Shown: positions 35,101-42,724 of the stretch, one piece after another
Position numbering within the stretch: the stretch's first letter is position 1
Layout of the letters: each line of letters opens with the position of its first letter
Assembly: GCA_017437945.1 (NCBI GenBank)
Contig: JAFRWP010000005.1
Coordinates: 124,001 to 188,000 of the forward strand
Source: Candidatus Saccharimonadota bacterium
GTDB lineage: Bacteria; Patescibacteriota; Saccharimonadia; Saccharimonadales; Saccharimonadaceae
Direction of reading: 5' to 3'
Length of the DNA stretch: 64,000 nucleotides
Position numbers and translations under genes: made by a program
The notes under the pieces: model-generated
Seen by the model: only the letters and a program-made list of their open reading frames with translations
Databases searched by the model: none
What the model was told of the DNA's origin: nothing

Positions 35101-35890
35101 CTTGTATAAGAATATTTTGAATGATGGTCGTTTTGCTTCGCGAATCGATGACAAAATGCATGATACGATCATTGACTCTTGGGATATGTTGAAAGATGCA
35201 AAAGAAATGTTGGTTGGAGATAAGCATTCGCGAGCGTTAATTGAGACGCACTTGCCGGAAGAAAGCGCGGAGACTTTTGCATTCTTGCAGGACATTAAGG
35301 ATGAAATGGGTGATGGTGTGAAGACTAAATATTTTGTAATCGGCGATTCGGCGATGGCCTATGAAATATCGCAGACATTTAGCAGCGAGCTAGATTTTAT
35401 TACAGTTTTAACGATGCTAGCAATATTTGTCGTAGTGGCGATTACGTTTAAGTCGATTTTGATTCCGTTTATTCTCGTCATGACGATCCAGAGCGCGGTT
35501 TACATTAACATGGCCTATTTGTCGTTAACAAATCAGAGTATTTACTTTATTGCCTTGATTATCGTGCAATCGATTTTGATGGGTGCGACGATTGATTATG
35601 CGATTCTCTATACTTCGTACTACCTTGAGCAACGTCGATATTTTAAACTCGATATTAAAGACGCGGTGTTAACTTCTTATAAGAAATCGATTCATTCGAT
35701 TTTGACTTCGGCTAGTATTTTAATCTTAGTTACGGCGATTGTGGGTAATTTCGCAACGGCAATCGCAGCTAAGATATGTCAATCGATTTCGGGCGGAACT
35801 TTGGTGTCATGCCTAATTATTCTGTTGTTGTTGCCAGCACTACTCGCTACATTAGATAGATTCATTATTCGGCAGCCAAAAAAGAAGTAG
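32171..35890 (+). CDS. Giant MMPL/RND-family transporter with a repeat-rich insertion
   Basis: 1239 residues, longer than the roughly 700-1000 usual. N-terminal helix, external domain (about 35-160), five helices with the proton-relay motif MALSMDYAIMLSSRYRQE, then a soluble region of about 700 residues (400-1060), then the second bundle with GATIDYAILYTSYYLEQRR. The inserted region is built of repeats carrying LYxLYxAEH, LTxxxFxxFxxNEVLxNPxYA and AExLxLD-like helices. Such proteins export lipids or handle envelope stress, driven by proton motive force; the substrate is unknown. The insertion may bind the wall or a host surface (inference). Confidence 0.92.
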   Translation: MIKRLAGFITRYCFVVFWIFIVLAAICGLLSTKVKINHDIYSYMPADSETTLGLAIMDDEFDYSSTSSWQIMFKDLKEGQVDEIKTHIENTAHVKKVSYDNSEDHVREQDGHRYDLFQITVNAPSDSPEAYAAYNEVYNFIHNKYDFSQNGDVYLNNGAAIDPVIIFTAIASAMVILILMSESFVEPWLYLFAIMIAVLFNKGTNIFLPSVSHVTDGISMILQMALSMDYAIMLSSRYRQEKDKINADKNKSTDRKANNRLAMQRALRYSFSAISSSSITTVVGLIVLVFMSFTIGRDMGIVLSKGVILSLLSIFTILPALLLFCDKAIEKSRKKILPIRVEFLSRFTQLIHRFALPLFIGLFVAAFLLKGNTSILFTSTQNNKIKDVFPVNNQTALVYANSEEDKVKELCEKFDKREDVAQILCYSNTLNEAKKYDEIVDKANSLKETKVSGETMGDGEKVTTEDYIVKALYYYYFRGDGATMSLPEVVSFVQNEIIPDERFADEVSAGTKQDIDRFSNFVIREKMNRPRSKSEMAALLDIDPASLDELYTLYLAEHPSGIKLTLYQFATFVNNEVLTNPNYAKMITREQREQLAKLLIFSNPNITNTKKNATELAQMFELNVADVERLLTYQYYTAIDVPTPRLKPEELIDFTLDNPAALGQLGVDLSDEQIEDIKQTVSEISSELRQHEDDFANAIKQTINESDVLSDEEKTELMAKIEPVLERAKNGYTYSDFENLANHLKGLSAEIAEKIDEFNEGRETTIEIDFDAITPKVDEFVQDTLAKLKELYKLYQAEHAVKQLTPAEFIDFLLAHSDDEILKDAMTSERLNLLRLAQYVVRHQTTQYGYAELANTFNLDAEKVKLVYALYDVRHVHVELALSPKTVVEFLVNSVLPNPEYATRFNSSQSARIYAVADLMHAAIAGTQYNYDALYRALLPLSNKIDRNQIFLAYLYHGSLYDYDENWQLTLEQLVHFLYKNILNDGRFASRIDDKMHDTIIDSWDMLKDAKEMLVGDKHSRALIETHLPEESAETFAFLQDIKDEMGDGVKTKYFVIGDSAMAYEISQTFSSELDFITVLTMLAIFVVVAITFKSILIPFILVMTIQSAVYINMAYLSLTNQSIYFIALIIVQSILMGATIDYAILYTSYYLEQRRYFKLDIKDAVLTSYKKSIHSILTSASILILVTAIVGNFATAIAAKICQSISGGTLVSCLIILLLLPALLATLDRFIIRQPKKK

Positions 35891-35896
35891 CTCTGC

Positions 35897-35902
35897 TATA
35901 CT
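35897..35902 (+). promoter_or_regulatory. -10 box of a leaderless micro-gene
   Basis: TGC-TATACT extended -10 with 6 nt to the ATG at 35909. Confidence 0.45.
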
Positions 35903-35908
35903 ATAGTT

Positions 35909-35998
35909 ATGGATGAAGACGAAAAAGAAGCGTTAGAGACTTTAGAATCTAGCAAAGATGAGTCGGATTCTGAAGAATTGCTGGCCTGTGGTGAGTAA
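35909..35998 (+). CDS. Small acidic ORF, 29 residues
   Basis: ATG at 35909, TAA at 35996-35998, placed exactly in the gap between the MMPL gene and the stop codon of the next, convergent gene. More than 40 percent of residues are Asp or Glu. Support comes only from the -10 spacing and the fit into the gap. It may be a small protein of unknown role or chance. Confidence 0.4.
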   Translation: MDEDEKEALETLESSKDESDSEELLACGE

Positions 35999-38137
35999 TT
36001 ATTCGCTTTTGTAAACAATCATATTTTCTGGCTGAATGGCGCCATAGAAGTGCATGCATTCGTGGTCGGGCTTTTTGGCATTGTCGACGTATTCTGTTTG
36101 ACGGTCGAGGATACGCTCCTGGATTTGTTCGTTGGTATACTTCCCTTTTTCGATAATGTCGGAGATTTCGTCCTGTTTCAAAAAGAAGATATCGCGCGGA
36201 TTATGGATAATACCCGCAGTCGTGAAGTTGTTGCCGATACGGAGATAAATTGAACGCAAAATTGAGCAAAGGCGGACTTGTTTATAATATAAAGCGCGAC
36301 GATTATCGATGAGATATCTAGTGGTTTCGAGCAGGTTTTTGATTTCTGTTCTTTGAATGTTGCGGAATTTATTAACAAACGACTCAAAGCTACTTGCTAC
36401 CGGTTCATGCACGGCTGGTTTTTGAAGTGAGATGAGCTGGTTTTTGATTTCTAGAATCAGCGGGGCAGGATCTTCTTTGGCGGTGATAGCTTCAAGTTTT
36501 AATTCGTTTTTACCGAATGCGCCAAACTCATTTATGTAGCTGTTAATCTTCGAGAAGATTAGTAATGAATTGGTGTGTAATTTTTCGACGAGTGTAGAAA
36601 CGGTTGAGTTTGTGAAGAGATTTACGAGGCGATCATCACGTTTGATTTCTTTAATGATTTCGTGAAAAGCGTGGTCTTTGGTGGATTCGACAACTGAATT
36701 TGGCGAATACAAAATGGTATCGAGTTTTTTCTTTGGCTCAAATATTTTGGCATTCTCGGATAAGTTCAGGAGGCGTTCATAATTGCGGTCGATTGTGCGA
36801 TTGTCGGCGATTTGAGTGATAAAATCATTGAGCAGTTCGGCTTCTAGGTCGTGGCCGGTTTCTAGCAGCTGTATATTAGTATAACCCTTGAAGGTGGTGT
36901 TGATATATGGCCGCGTTAATTGCTCAAAATTTTCGTTCTCGATTTCTCTTTCAATCTTCAGGCGAGCTAGGGTTAATTGTTTCTTTTCGCGCATTATCTT
37001 GAGTTTTTTGATGATTTTTCTGGTCTCTCGCTGCTCATAAAGTGCGGTGACTTTATTCAAATCGAGTGGACGCATGTAGATGCGATTTTCGTAGAAGCAA
37101 ATTGAATGACTAATATTGTCGACGGCTTTTCGAACCGTGTCGGCAGGTAGATTTTGCTTTTGCAGTACGGCGGTTTGCATATTCATGAAGGCGCTACGCG
37201 CAAGCGTGTAAGTTAGTGGCGTAGTAATACCTTTTATTCCGTCGCTTAGCATGGAGCTGTCTAGAATAGTGTGAGTTTTGTTTTTGTCGATATGTAGATA
37301 ATCTGCCATCGGCCGAGTCTGCATAATGTAGATTTTGTCGTCTTTAACGATGAATTCAATGTCGTGTGCAACGCGCTGGTCGAAACTATTTTCGATGGTT
37401 TGGCCCATACGATAAAGTTTTGCGACTAAGTCTTTGCTGAGTACGATTTTTTCGCGGATTAAATCAGTCTTAATATCGCCATTTTTGTCGATAATGACAT
37501 CTATGCTATTATCCTCAGTGAAAGAATCGCGGTGGCTAATGCCAAGAGTGATGGTGATAAGCGTCTCATTGGCGTTATTGGTCTGAGGGTTAGTGGTAAA
37601 AATGATGCCAGAATAATCCGGATCGATCATTTTTTGAATAATGATGGCGGTGCCAAAATAACGACTGAGTAATTGCTTTTTGTGGCGGTAAGACATAGCC
37701 TTTTCGGTAAAACATGACAGAATGCACTTCTTGAGATAAGTGAATAGTTTATCGTTTTGTTTTACGAATAAATAAGTCTGATACATGCCGATGTATGGTT
37801 CGTTCAATTCGGCGTCAGTAATGCTAGTGCGAATGGCAAGTTTGTCCTCTGGCGAGAAATGTTTGTGGATAGCTGCAATGATTTTTCGTTTGGTGCTATC
37901 GGTAAAGTCGGTGCGTTCCAATATTTTGACGAAGCGCTGACGTTTGTCTTCGGAATAATCATTAATTAAATCGAAATATTCTTCGCGATGATCATAGATA
38001 AAATCATGGAAGCAGTCGGAACTGAGCGCAAACCATTCTGGGGTTTCGATGCCGATTTTCTGCAGATGGATTAGACTACAGGCTTTAATGCCTATTTGCT
38101 CTGACGCGGCTGGCTTATTGTTCTCATAGATGATCAT
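35999..38137 (-). CDS. PEP synthase/rifampin phosphotransferase-like protein lacking the phosphohistidine domain
   Basis: 712 residues. The N-terminal ATP-grasp domain of the PPDK family is recognisable (KACSLIHLQKIGIETPEWFAL, KLAIRTSITDAEL, DPDYSGIIFTTNPQ, HDIEFIVKDDKIYIMQTRP), followed by a helical part beginning SDGIKGITTPLTYTLARSAF, as in the second domain of rifampin phosphotransferase. These enzymes normally end in a swivelling domain with a catalytic His (GGxxSH). Here the protein stops before that domain, so phosphate transfer by the usual mechanism is not possible. The start at 38137 follows from the -10 box at 38148-38153. Confidence 0.85.
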   Translation of the reverse strand: MIIYENNKPAASEQIGIKACSLIHLQKIGIETPEWFALSSDCFHDFIYDHREEYFDLINDYSEDKRQRFVKILERTDFTDSTKRKIIAAIHKHFSPEDKLAIRTSITDAELNEPYIGMYQTYLFVKQNDKLFTYLKKCILSCFTEKAMSYRHKKQLLSRYFGTAIIIQKMIDPDYSGIIFTTNPQTNNANETLITITLGISHRDSFTEDNSIDVIIDKNGDIKTDLIREKIVLSKDLVAKLYRMGQTIENSFDQRVAHDIEFIVKDDKIYIMQTRPMADYLHIDKNKTHTILDSSMLSDGIKGITTPLTYTLARSAFMNMQTAVLQKQNLPADTVRKAVDNISHSICFYENRIYMRPLDLNKVTALYEQRETRKIIKKLKIMREKKQLTLARLKIEREIENENFEQLTRPYINTTFKGYTNIQLLETGHDLEAELLNDFITQIADNRTIDRNYERLLNLSENAKIFEPKKKLDTILYSPNSVVESTKDHAFHEIIKEIKRDDRLVNLFTNSTVSTLVEKLHTNSLLIFSKINSYINEFGAFGKNELKLEAITAKEDPAPLILEIKNQLISLQKPAVHEPVASSFESFVNKFRNIQRTEIKNLLETTRYLIDNRRALYYKQVRLCSILRSIYLRIGNNFTTAGIIHNPRDIFFLKQDEISDIIEKGKYTNEQIQERILDRQTEYVDNAKKPDHECMHFYGAIQPENMIVYKSE

Positions 38138-38147
38138 GCTTATGTTT

Positions 38148-38164
38148 ATTATATACCGTATAAT
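38148..38164. promoter_or_regulatory. Divergent -10 pair
   Basis: TATAAT on minus (38148-38153, 10 nt from ATG 38137) and TATAAT on plus (38159-38164, 6 nt from ATG 38171). Both transcripts have almost no leader. Confidence 0.6.
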
Positions 38165-38170
38165 ATAGAT

Positions 38171-38938
38171 ATGGAATTGTCGAACAACGAAGTGCGCCAT
38201 AAAAAGAATCTGGGCGTTGAGTATTTAGAGTTCACGGCTTTTGACGCTTATCCGAATATTTTGGCAGATTTTGCGATTCGCGGACAAGCAAATTTGGATT
38301 ATAACTGGTCGGAAAATAACGGAAATTATATTAAACTCGCGATGGCGCTCGGAATCGATTATGACGGAATAGTAAAAGCGCCTGAACAAGTTCATGGTGA
38401 CGAAGCGGCGCGCGTGAATAGTATTATGGATACGCCGAATCGAGTTGATGCCTTGATGACGAATGTGTCAGGTATTAGTTTGGTGATGCGGGTGGCGGAC
38501 TGTATTGCAGTGTTGGTTTATGACCCCGTTAATAATGCGGTTGCCAATATCCATTCCGGATGGCGCGGGACGCTACTGAGGATTGCGCCAAAGACGATTC
38601 GTCGAATGGCTGACGAATATGGCACGAAGTCAGAAGATGTTGTAGTTGCGCTCTGCCCTAGTATTGGTCCGGATCATTTTGAGGTGACGGAAGATGTGCG
38701 AGCTCAATTTGAGGCGGAATTTGGCTTGAGTCACATCACACAAAGTGATGAAATGCATTATTTGATCGATGCGCCAGCTTGTCTAACGGATTCTCTGATA
38801 GAAATCGGCGTACAGCCACAAAATATTCATTCTTCTGGCCTATGTACGGTTTGCCACAATAATCTAATTCACTCTTATCGGGCAAATACTGACGACGAAA
38901 AGACGTGCCGCAACGCTTCAATTATTTGTATAATGTAA
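38171..38938 (+). CDS. pgeF: YfiH/PgeF (laccase-domain) protein
   Basis: 255 residues of the Cu-oxidase_4/LACC1 family, whose members act on purine nucleosides or, in the wall context, correct peptidoglycan editing errors. Metal-ligand and active-site motifs are present: QVHGDEA, VADCIAVLVYD, HSGWRGTLLRIA, CPSIGPDHFEV and SGLCTVCHNN. Leaderless start. The stop codon overlaps the -10 box of the next gene, so the following gene has its own promoter. Confidence 0.92.
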   Translation: MELSNNEVRHKKNLGVEYLEFTAFDAYPNILADFAIRGQANLDYNWSENNGNYIKLAMALGIDYDGIVKAPEQVHGDEAARVNSIMDTPNRVDALMTNVSGISLVMRVADCIAVLVYDPVNNAVANIHSGWRGTLLRIAPKTIRRMADEYGTKSEDVVVALCPSIGPDHFEVTEDVRAQFEAEFGLSHITQSDEMHYLIDAPACLTDSLIEIGVQPQNIHSSGLCTVCHNNLIHSYRANTDDEKTCRNASIICIM

Positions 38939-38942
38939 ATAT

Positions 38943-39476
38943 ATGGCGAAGCCCTCAAAGTTAAGTGTTAGTTTGATTGGCGTGGTACTCGCCGGTCTCG
39001 TAATGATTATTTTTAGTCACGTATTAATAGGAAACGTAGATAATATGACGAAAAAGGATACAAATAATAAAACTAAAAAAGAAGAGTCGTCAGGACAGGT
39101 CGTGACGCCGGCCCATGAAGCAATCAGTATGATTATGATGCGGGTGGGTGATAAAGAGTTTCCGATTATTCTGGCGCGCAATGATGCGTCGCAGGAGTTT
39201 GCGGAGGCATTGCCTTTTGAGCTCGAGATGAATGAGTTAAATGGTAATGAAAAATATTATACTGGTCGCGATAAATTCCAGGCTATCGAAGAATATCAGC
39301 CTGGCCAGATAAAGGCTGGTGATTTAATGCTCTACGGTGACGATACGGTAGTGTTGTTCTACAAGACTTTTAATTCAGAATATAGCTATACGCGTCTTGG
39401 ATGGGTTCAGAATGCATACGAACTCGCCGAAGTGCTCGGCGATGGCGACGTGACAATAGATTTTACAAAACAATAA
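38943..39476 (+). CDS. Membrane-anchored cyclophilin-like-fold protein
   Basis: 177 residues. One N-terminal helix (SVSLIGVVLAGLVMIIFSHVLIG) and a charged linker precede a domain of about 115 residues matching the cyclophilin-like family: MRVGDKEFPIILARNDASQEF, LPFELEMNELNGNEKYY, AGDLMLYGDDTVVLFY, YTRLGWV. Such domains are frequently encoded beside flavodoxins, as here. TATAAT (38929-38934) stands 8 nt before the ATG. Confidence 0.82.
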   Translation: MAKPSKLSVSLIGVVLAGLVMIIFSHVLIGNVDNMTKKDTNNKTKKEESSGQVVTPAHEAISMIMMRVGDKEFPIILARNDASQEFAEALPFELEMNELNGNEKYYTGRDKFQAIEEYQPGQIKAGDLMLYGDDTVVLFYKTFNSEYSYTRLGWVQNAYELAEVLGDGDVTIDFTKQ

Positions 39477-39486
39477 GGAGGTAAAA

Positions 39487-39981
39487 ATGGGAAAAGTATT
39501 AGTTTGCTACTTTTCACAATCTGGTAATACGGAGGCGTTCGCCAAGAATATTGCCGCAAAGCTACAAGAGGATGGGCGCGAGTTCGATATGTTTAAGATT
39601 GAGCCGACTATACCATATCCGGATGATTATGATATGTGCTTAGCTAAGGCAATGGAAGATCGCGCGATGCAGGAGCGCCCAGAATATAATGGCGACGTTG
39701 ATGTTTCGCAGTACGAAACAATTTTCTTTGGTTATCCGATTTGGTGTAGCGACTTCCCGATGATTGTCTACAACTTCCTTGAAAAACACAGCTTCACGGG
39801 CATTAAGTTTTATCCTTTCTGCACGCATGGTGGTTCTGGCGAGGCCGGTACATTTACGGCCATCGGCAACCTAGCGGTTGGCGCATTGCGTAAAGAAGGT
39901 CTGGCGATCGAAGGCAAACTTGCTACGCAAGACGGTGGCAAGAAGCAAGCCGATTACTGGGTCGGACAAGCGGAAATCTAA
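39487..39981 (+). CDS. Flavodoxin family protein
   Basis: 164 residues. FMN-binding motifs: SQSGNTEAFAK at the N-terminus (phosphate loop), FFGYPIWCSDFPMIVYNFLE, and THGGSGEAG. It carries electrons or reduces quinones, probably in the cytosol. AAGGAGG stands 6 nt upstream of the ATG. It pairs with the cyclophilin-like gene; a strong terminator closes the unit. Confidence 0.92.
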   Translation: MGKVLVCYFSQSGNTEAFAKNIAAKLQEDGREFDMFKIEPTIPYPDDYDMCLAKAMEDRAMQERPEYNGDVDVSQYETIFFGYPIWCSDFPMIVYNFLEKHSFTGIKFYPFCTHGGSGEAGTFTAIGNLAVGALRKEGLAIEGKLATQDGGKKQADYWVGQAEI

Positions 39982-39983
39982 TT

Positions 39984-40015
39984 AAAAAAGCCTCGGCGAT
40001 AAACCGAGGCTTTTT
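39984..40015. terminator. Bidirectional terminator
   Basis: AAAAAGCCTCGG pairs with CCGAGGCTTTTT, 7-nt loop, serving the flavodoxin gene and the convergent gene at 40027. Confidence 0.9.
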
Positions 40016-40026
40016 GATGCGATTAA

Positions 40027-40647
40027 TTATTTCTTCGCGCGGGCGAATGAAATATGCCCGGTCATGTTCGAAATGGCGAAGATGACGATAAATACGCCGA
40101 TGACTTGCATGAAAATATCTGTGATGAAAATCTTACCAATAATCATGAGAGTGCCAGCGAGGATGCCAATGATTGCCATATAGAGCGGTAGTTGGTATTT
40201 GCTACTGGATTTTTTCAGTTTTAGTGAGTCCTGAAGACGCATGAGGCTGATAATGATAATGAATGTACCCACAATGAAAGACAACGCTTCTTTAATGAAA
40301 CCAGTATTAACGCAAAGAAAGACGCCAGCAATAATCATTGCAATGCCGGTAACGAGGTTCATAATGTGTTTTTCGCCAGCCTTGGCGCGATAGTAGTCAA
40401 TAAAGTTATAGAGAGCGTAAAGGATGAATAATGAGCCAATAGCAATGGAAATCGCGTTGGTGACTTTATCGGCCCAAACAATCAAGCAGACGCCCAATGC
40501 GAATAAAATAAAATCAACAATAATCGGTGCAAAGAAATCATTGAAATGACGTTTGTCGGCAGCCTTTTTGCGGGCCTGTTCGCCATCATTATCTTTGACA
40601 ATTTCGGCCTCAATTAGGCCCTTCTCCTCATTTTCACTCTCACTCAT
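40027..40647 (-). CDS. HdeD-like (DUF308) membrane protein
   Basis: 206 residues: a charged cytosolic start followed by six short helices in three pairs, the pattern of DUF308/HdeD proteins, which in enterics are linked to acid resistance. Role here unknown. It lies 22 bases downstream of corA, likely in the same operon (DUF362, CorA, HdeD-like). Confidence 0.8.
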   Translation of the reverse strand: MSESENEEKGLIEAEIVKDNDGEQARKKAADKRHFNDFFAPIIVDFILFALGVCLIVWADKVTNAISIAIGSLFILYALYNFIDYYRAKAGEKHIMNLVTGIAMIIAGVFLCVNTGFIKEALSFIVGTFIIIISLMRLQDSLKLKKSSSKYQLPLYMAIIGILAGTLMIIGKIFITDIFMQVIGVFIVIFAISNMTGHISFARAKK

Positions 40648-40669
40648 ATTTCTATTCTACCCTATTTTA

Positions 40670-41608
40670 TTAAAGCATTCCTTTTTTCTTTAACAATGCG
40701 GCAACTGCAATTGTTAGCAAAACCGAAACCAGGCCAATTATCCACCAGGCGGCGTGATTGGTGCCAACTTCGCCAAACCAGACGTTCATGCCCAGGAAGG
40801 AAGAAATTATGGTCGGAATTGATAGCGCAATAGTTACGCCGGCCAAGAAGCGCATGGTGTAGTCGAGATTATTAGAAATAACGTTAGCGTAAGTATCAGT
40901 AATGCTTGAGAGAATTTTGCGATAGAGTGTAGCCATATCAATAGCCTGGCTATATTCAATGATGGCGTCTTTGATGAGTCTATCGTCGCCTTCGTAGAGC
41001 TGAACGGTACTGCCGTTATTGAGGCGTTCGAGTACTTTGCTGTTTTCGGTTAGAGAGGCGATAAAATAAACGAGGGTTTTTTCGGTGCCAAGCAAATCAA
41101 TTAGATCTTCGTTTTTGGTGGACTTTTTAAGCACCTCTTCTTTGTGGTCGATATCGCGATAAATTTCGTTTAGTGCTTTGAGGTAGGCGGCGGCGGTAGC
41201 GTTAAGAACCTGAATTAGGAAACGGCTCTTTTTGGATGTGCGGAAATCTTTAGCTTCGCCTTGGCGGAATTGGTTTAGTAGGGGGATGCTTTTTGGAGCA
41301 ACCGTGATAACGTAGTTATTCTCCATGATAATAATACCAAGCGGATAGGTGATGTATTCCCTTTCCTGGTTATCAAAAACTGGAGCGTCAATAACGACAA
41401 GGTTGGCGCCTTTTTCGGACTCAATGCGTGGAAGCTCGTCGCTATCGAGCATCTTACGAATGAGACCAGGTTCAACGTGTGTCGTATCTACGACGTGTTG
41501 AATTTCCGCTTCGGATGGTTCCGATAAGTCAATCCAGCAGTCCGGCACGATCTCGGATATTTCTTCGAGCCGCTGCTCTTTCGTGTTAGTCTTAAAACAT
41601 TTTAACAT
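40670..41608 (-). CDS. corA: CorA-type divalent cation transporter
   Basis: 312 residues. A large cytosolic funnel domain precedes two C-terminal helices carrying the GMN signature (FLGMNVWFG), which forms the selectivity entrance for Mg2+, Co2+ or Ni2+. The tail is basic (KKKG). It starts 17 bases inside the end of the DUF362 gene, indicating coupled translation. Confidence 0.93.
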   Translation of the reverse strand: MLKCFKTNTKEQRLEEISEIVPDCWIDLSEPSEAEIQHVVDTTHVEPGLIRKMLDSDELPRIESEKGANLVVIDAPVFDNQEREYITYPLGIIIMENNYVITVAPKSIPLLNQFRQGEAKDFRTSKKSRFLIQVLNATAAAYLKALNEIYRDIDHKEEVLKKSTKNEDLIDLLGTEKTLVYFIASLTENSKVLERLNNGSTVQLYEGDDRLIKDAIIEYSQAIDMATLYRKILSSITDTYANVISNNLDYTMRFLAGVTIALSIPTIISSFLGMNVWFGEVGTNHAAWWIIGLVSVLLTIAVAALLKKKGML

Positions 41609-42596
41609 CGTCAGCCTTTTGGATTAGCCCTTCACCAAACTGCTCGTGGTCATCTAGTTCTTTAACTTCTTGTTGTTCTGCGTCGCCTTTATGGATGGTT
41701 TTGTTGTTGTCGATGTCGACTAATTCGTAATCACGGGAGCCAAGGCCAATTTCTTCGGCGTATTCGGTAATATGGCGGCCTAATTGGGCATCAATGCGCT
41801 CTTTGAGATGCTGAGCGCCTGGATCCTGAGAGCACCAGATGAGATCGAGGATGGCTTGATCGAGAGCAACCGGGTCGGATGAACCTAGGATGCCAATATC
41901 ACGCATGACTGGTGCGCCTTGGTTTTTATCGCAGTCACAGTCGAGCGAAATGGCGTTCATGACGGAAATATAGAGAATATCTTTTTCGCGTTCGCGGATG
42001 TGGTCCGATACAGCCTTAGCGGCTTCGGCCATACATTCGATAAAATCGCGCTGGTCGTATTTCTTCAGCCAGAGGAAAGTTGGGCTGGTGGTTTGGCCGC
42101 AGGAATGAATATAAGCTTTACCGTTACGGCTAGCAAAACCGATGGCTTGGTTTTTGAGTGCTGCCCCGAAACCGGCCAAAATGTGGCCTTTAGCGTGCGA
42201 TAAGTTTAGATAGGAAGAATAATTGTCGAAATGTGAACCGATTATATCGAATTTGAGATGTTTACCAACATTAATTGGAATCTTTACTTCACCTTCAGAA
42301 TCGAGAATATCGACTTTGGCATATTTAGTGAAACCGTGCTCTTCTGCCACTTTGAGATGTTCTGATGTCTTTGTGCGGGCGCCGCGGTAAGCGGTGTTAC
42401 ATTCAACGATTGTACCATTGAGGGACTTTACGAGTGGACCAATTAGGTCGGCCTTGAGATAGCCTTTTGAACCGCGTTCGCCGGTAGAAACTTTGACAGC
42501 AACTTTGCCATCTAGCTCGATGCCGAGATTCTTATAGACGGTAATTAAACCATCTGGGGTAATTTTCCTAGTGAAGTAAACTTTAGCACGTTCCAT
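41592..42596 (-). CDS. DUF362 domain protein
   Basis: 334 residues. DUF362 proteins bind Fe-S clusters in some lineages and remain poorly characterised. Seen here are YRGARTKTSEHLKVAEEHGF, HAKGHILAGFGAALKNQAIGF, and DIGILGSSDPVALDQA. One CDCDKN motif and scattered Cys occur, but a full ferredoxin-type cluster site is missing. The start at 42596 follows a TATTAT box (42603-42608) by 6 nt; upstream in-frame codons precede the promoter. Confidence 0.88.
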   Translation of the reverse strand: MERAKVYFTRKITPDGLITVYKNLGIELDGKVAVKVSTGERGSKGYLKADLIGPLVKSLNGTIVECNTAYRGARTKTSEHLKVAEEHGFTKYAKVDILDSEGEVKIPINVGKHLKFDIIGSHFDNYSSYLNLSHAKGHILAGFGAALKNQAIGFASRNGKAYIHSCGQTTSPTFLWLKKYDQRDFIECMAEAAKAVSDHIREREKDILYISVMNAISLDCDCDKNQGAPVMRDIGILGSSDPVALDQAILDLIWCSQDPGAQHLKERIDAQLGRHITEYAEEIGLGSRDYELVDIDNNKTIHKGDAEQQEVKELDDHEQFGEGLIQKADDVKMF

Positions 42597-42615
42597 AGTA
42601 CCATAATACAATATT

Positions 42616-42673
42616 TTGCTTTCTAGGGGAATAAGAGATAAAATGGATTTATCCCCCAAATCTTTTCTGGGGG
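42616..42673 (+). promoter_or_regulatory. Promoter and 5' hairpin of the 42725 gene
   Basis: TTGCTT (42616-42621), 17 bp, TAAAAT (42639-42644). The predicted transcript begins with a CCCCCA/TGGGGG stem (42653-42658 with 42668-42673). Confidence 0.7.
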
Positions 42674-42724
42674 TAGTTCATTCACAGTTTTGGAACTCGA
42701 AAAAATATGAAAGGGGTACTAATC

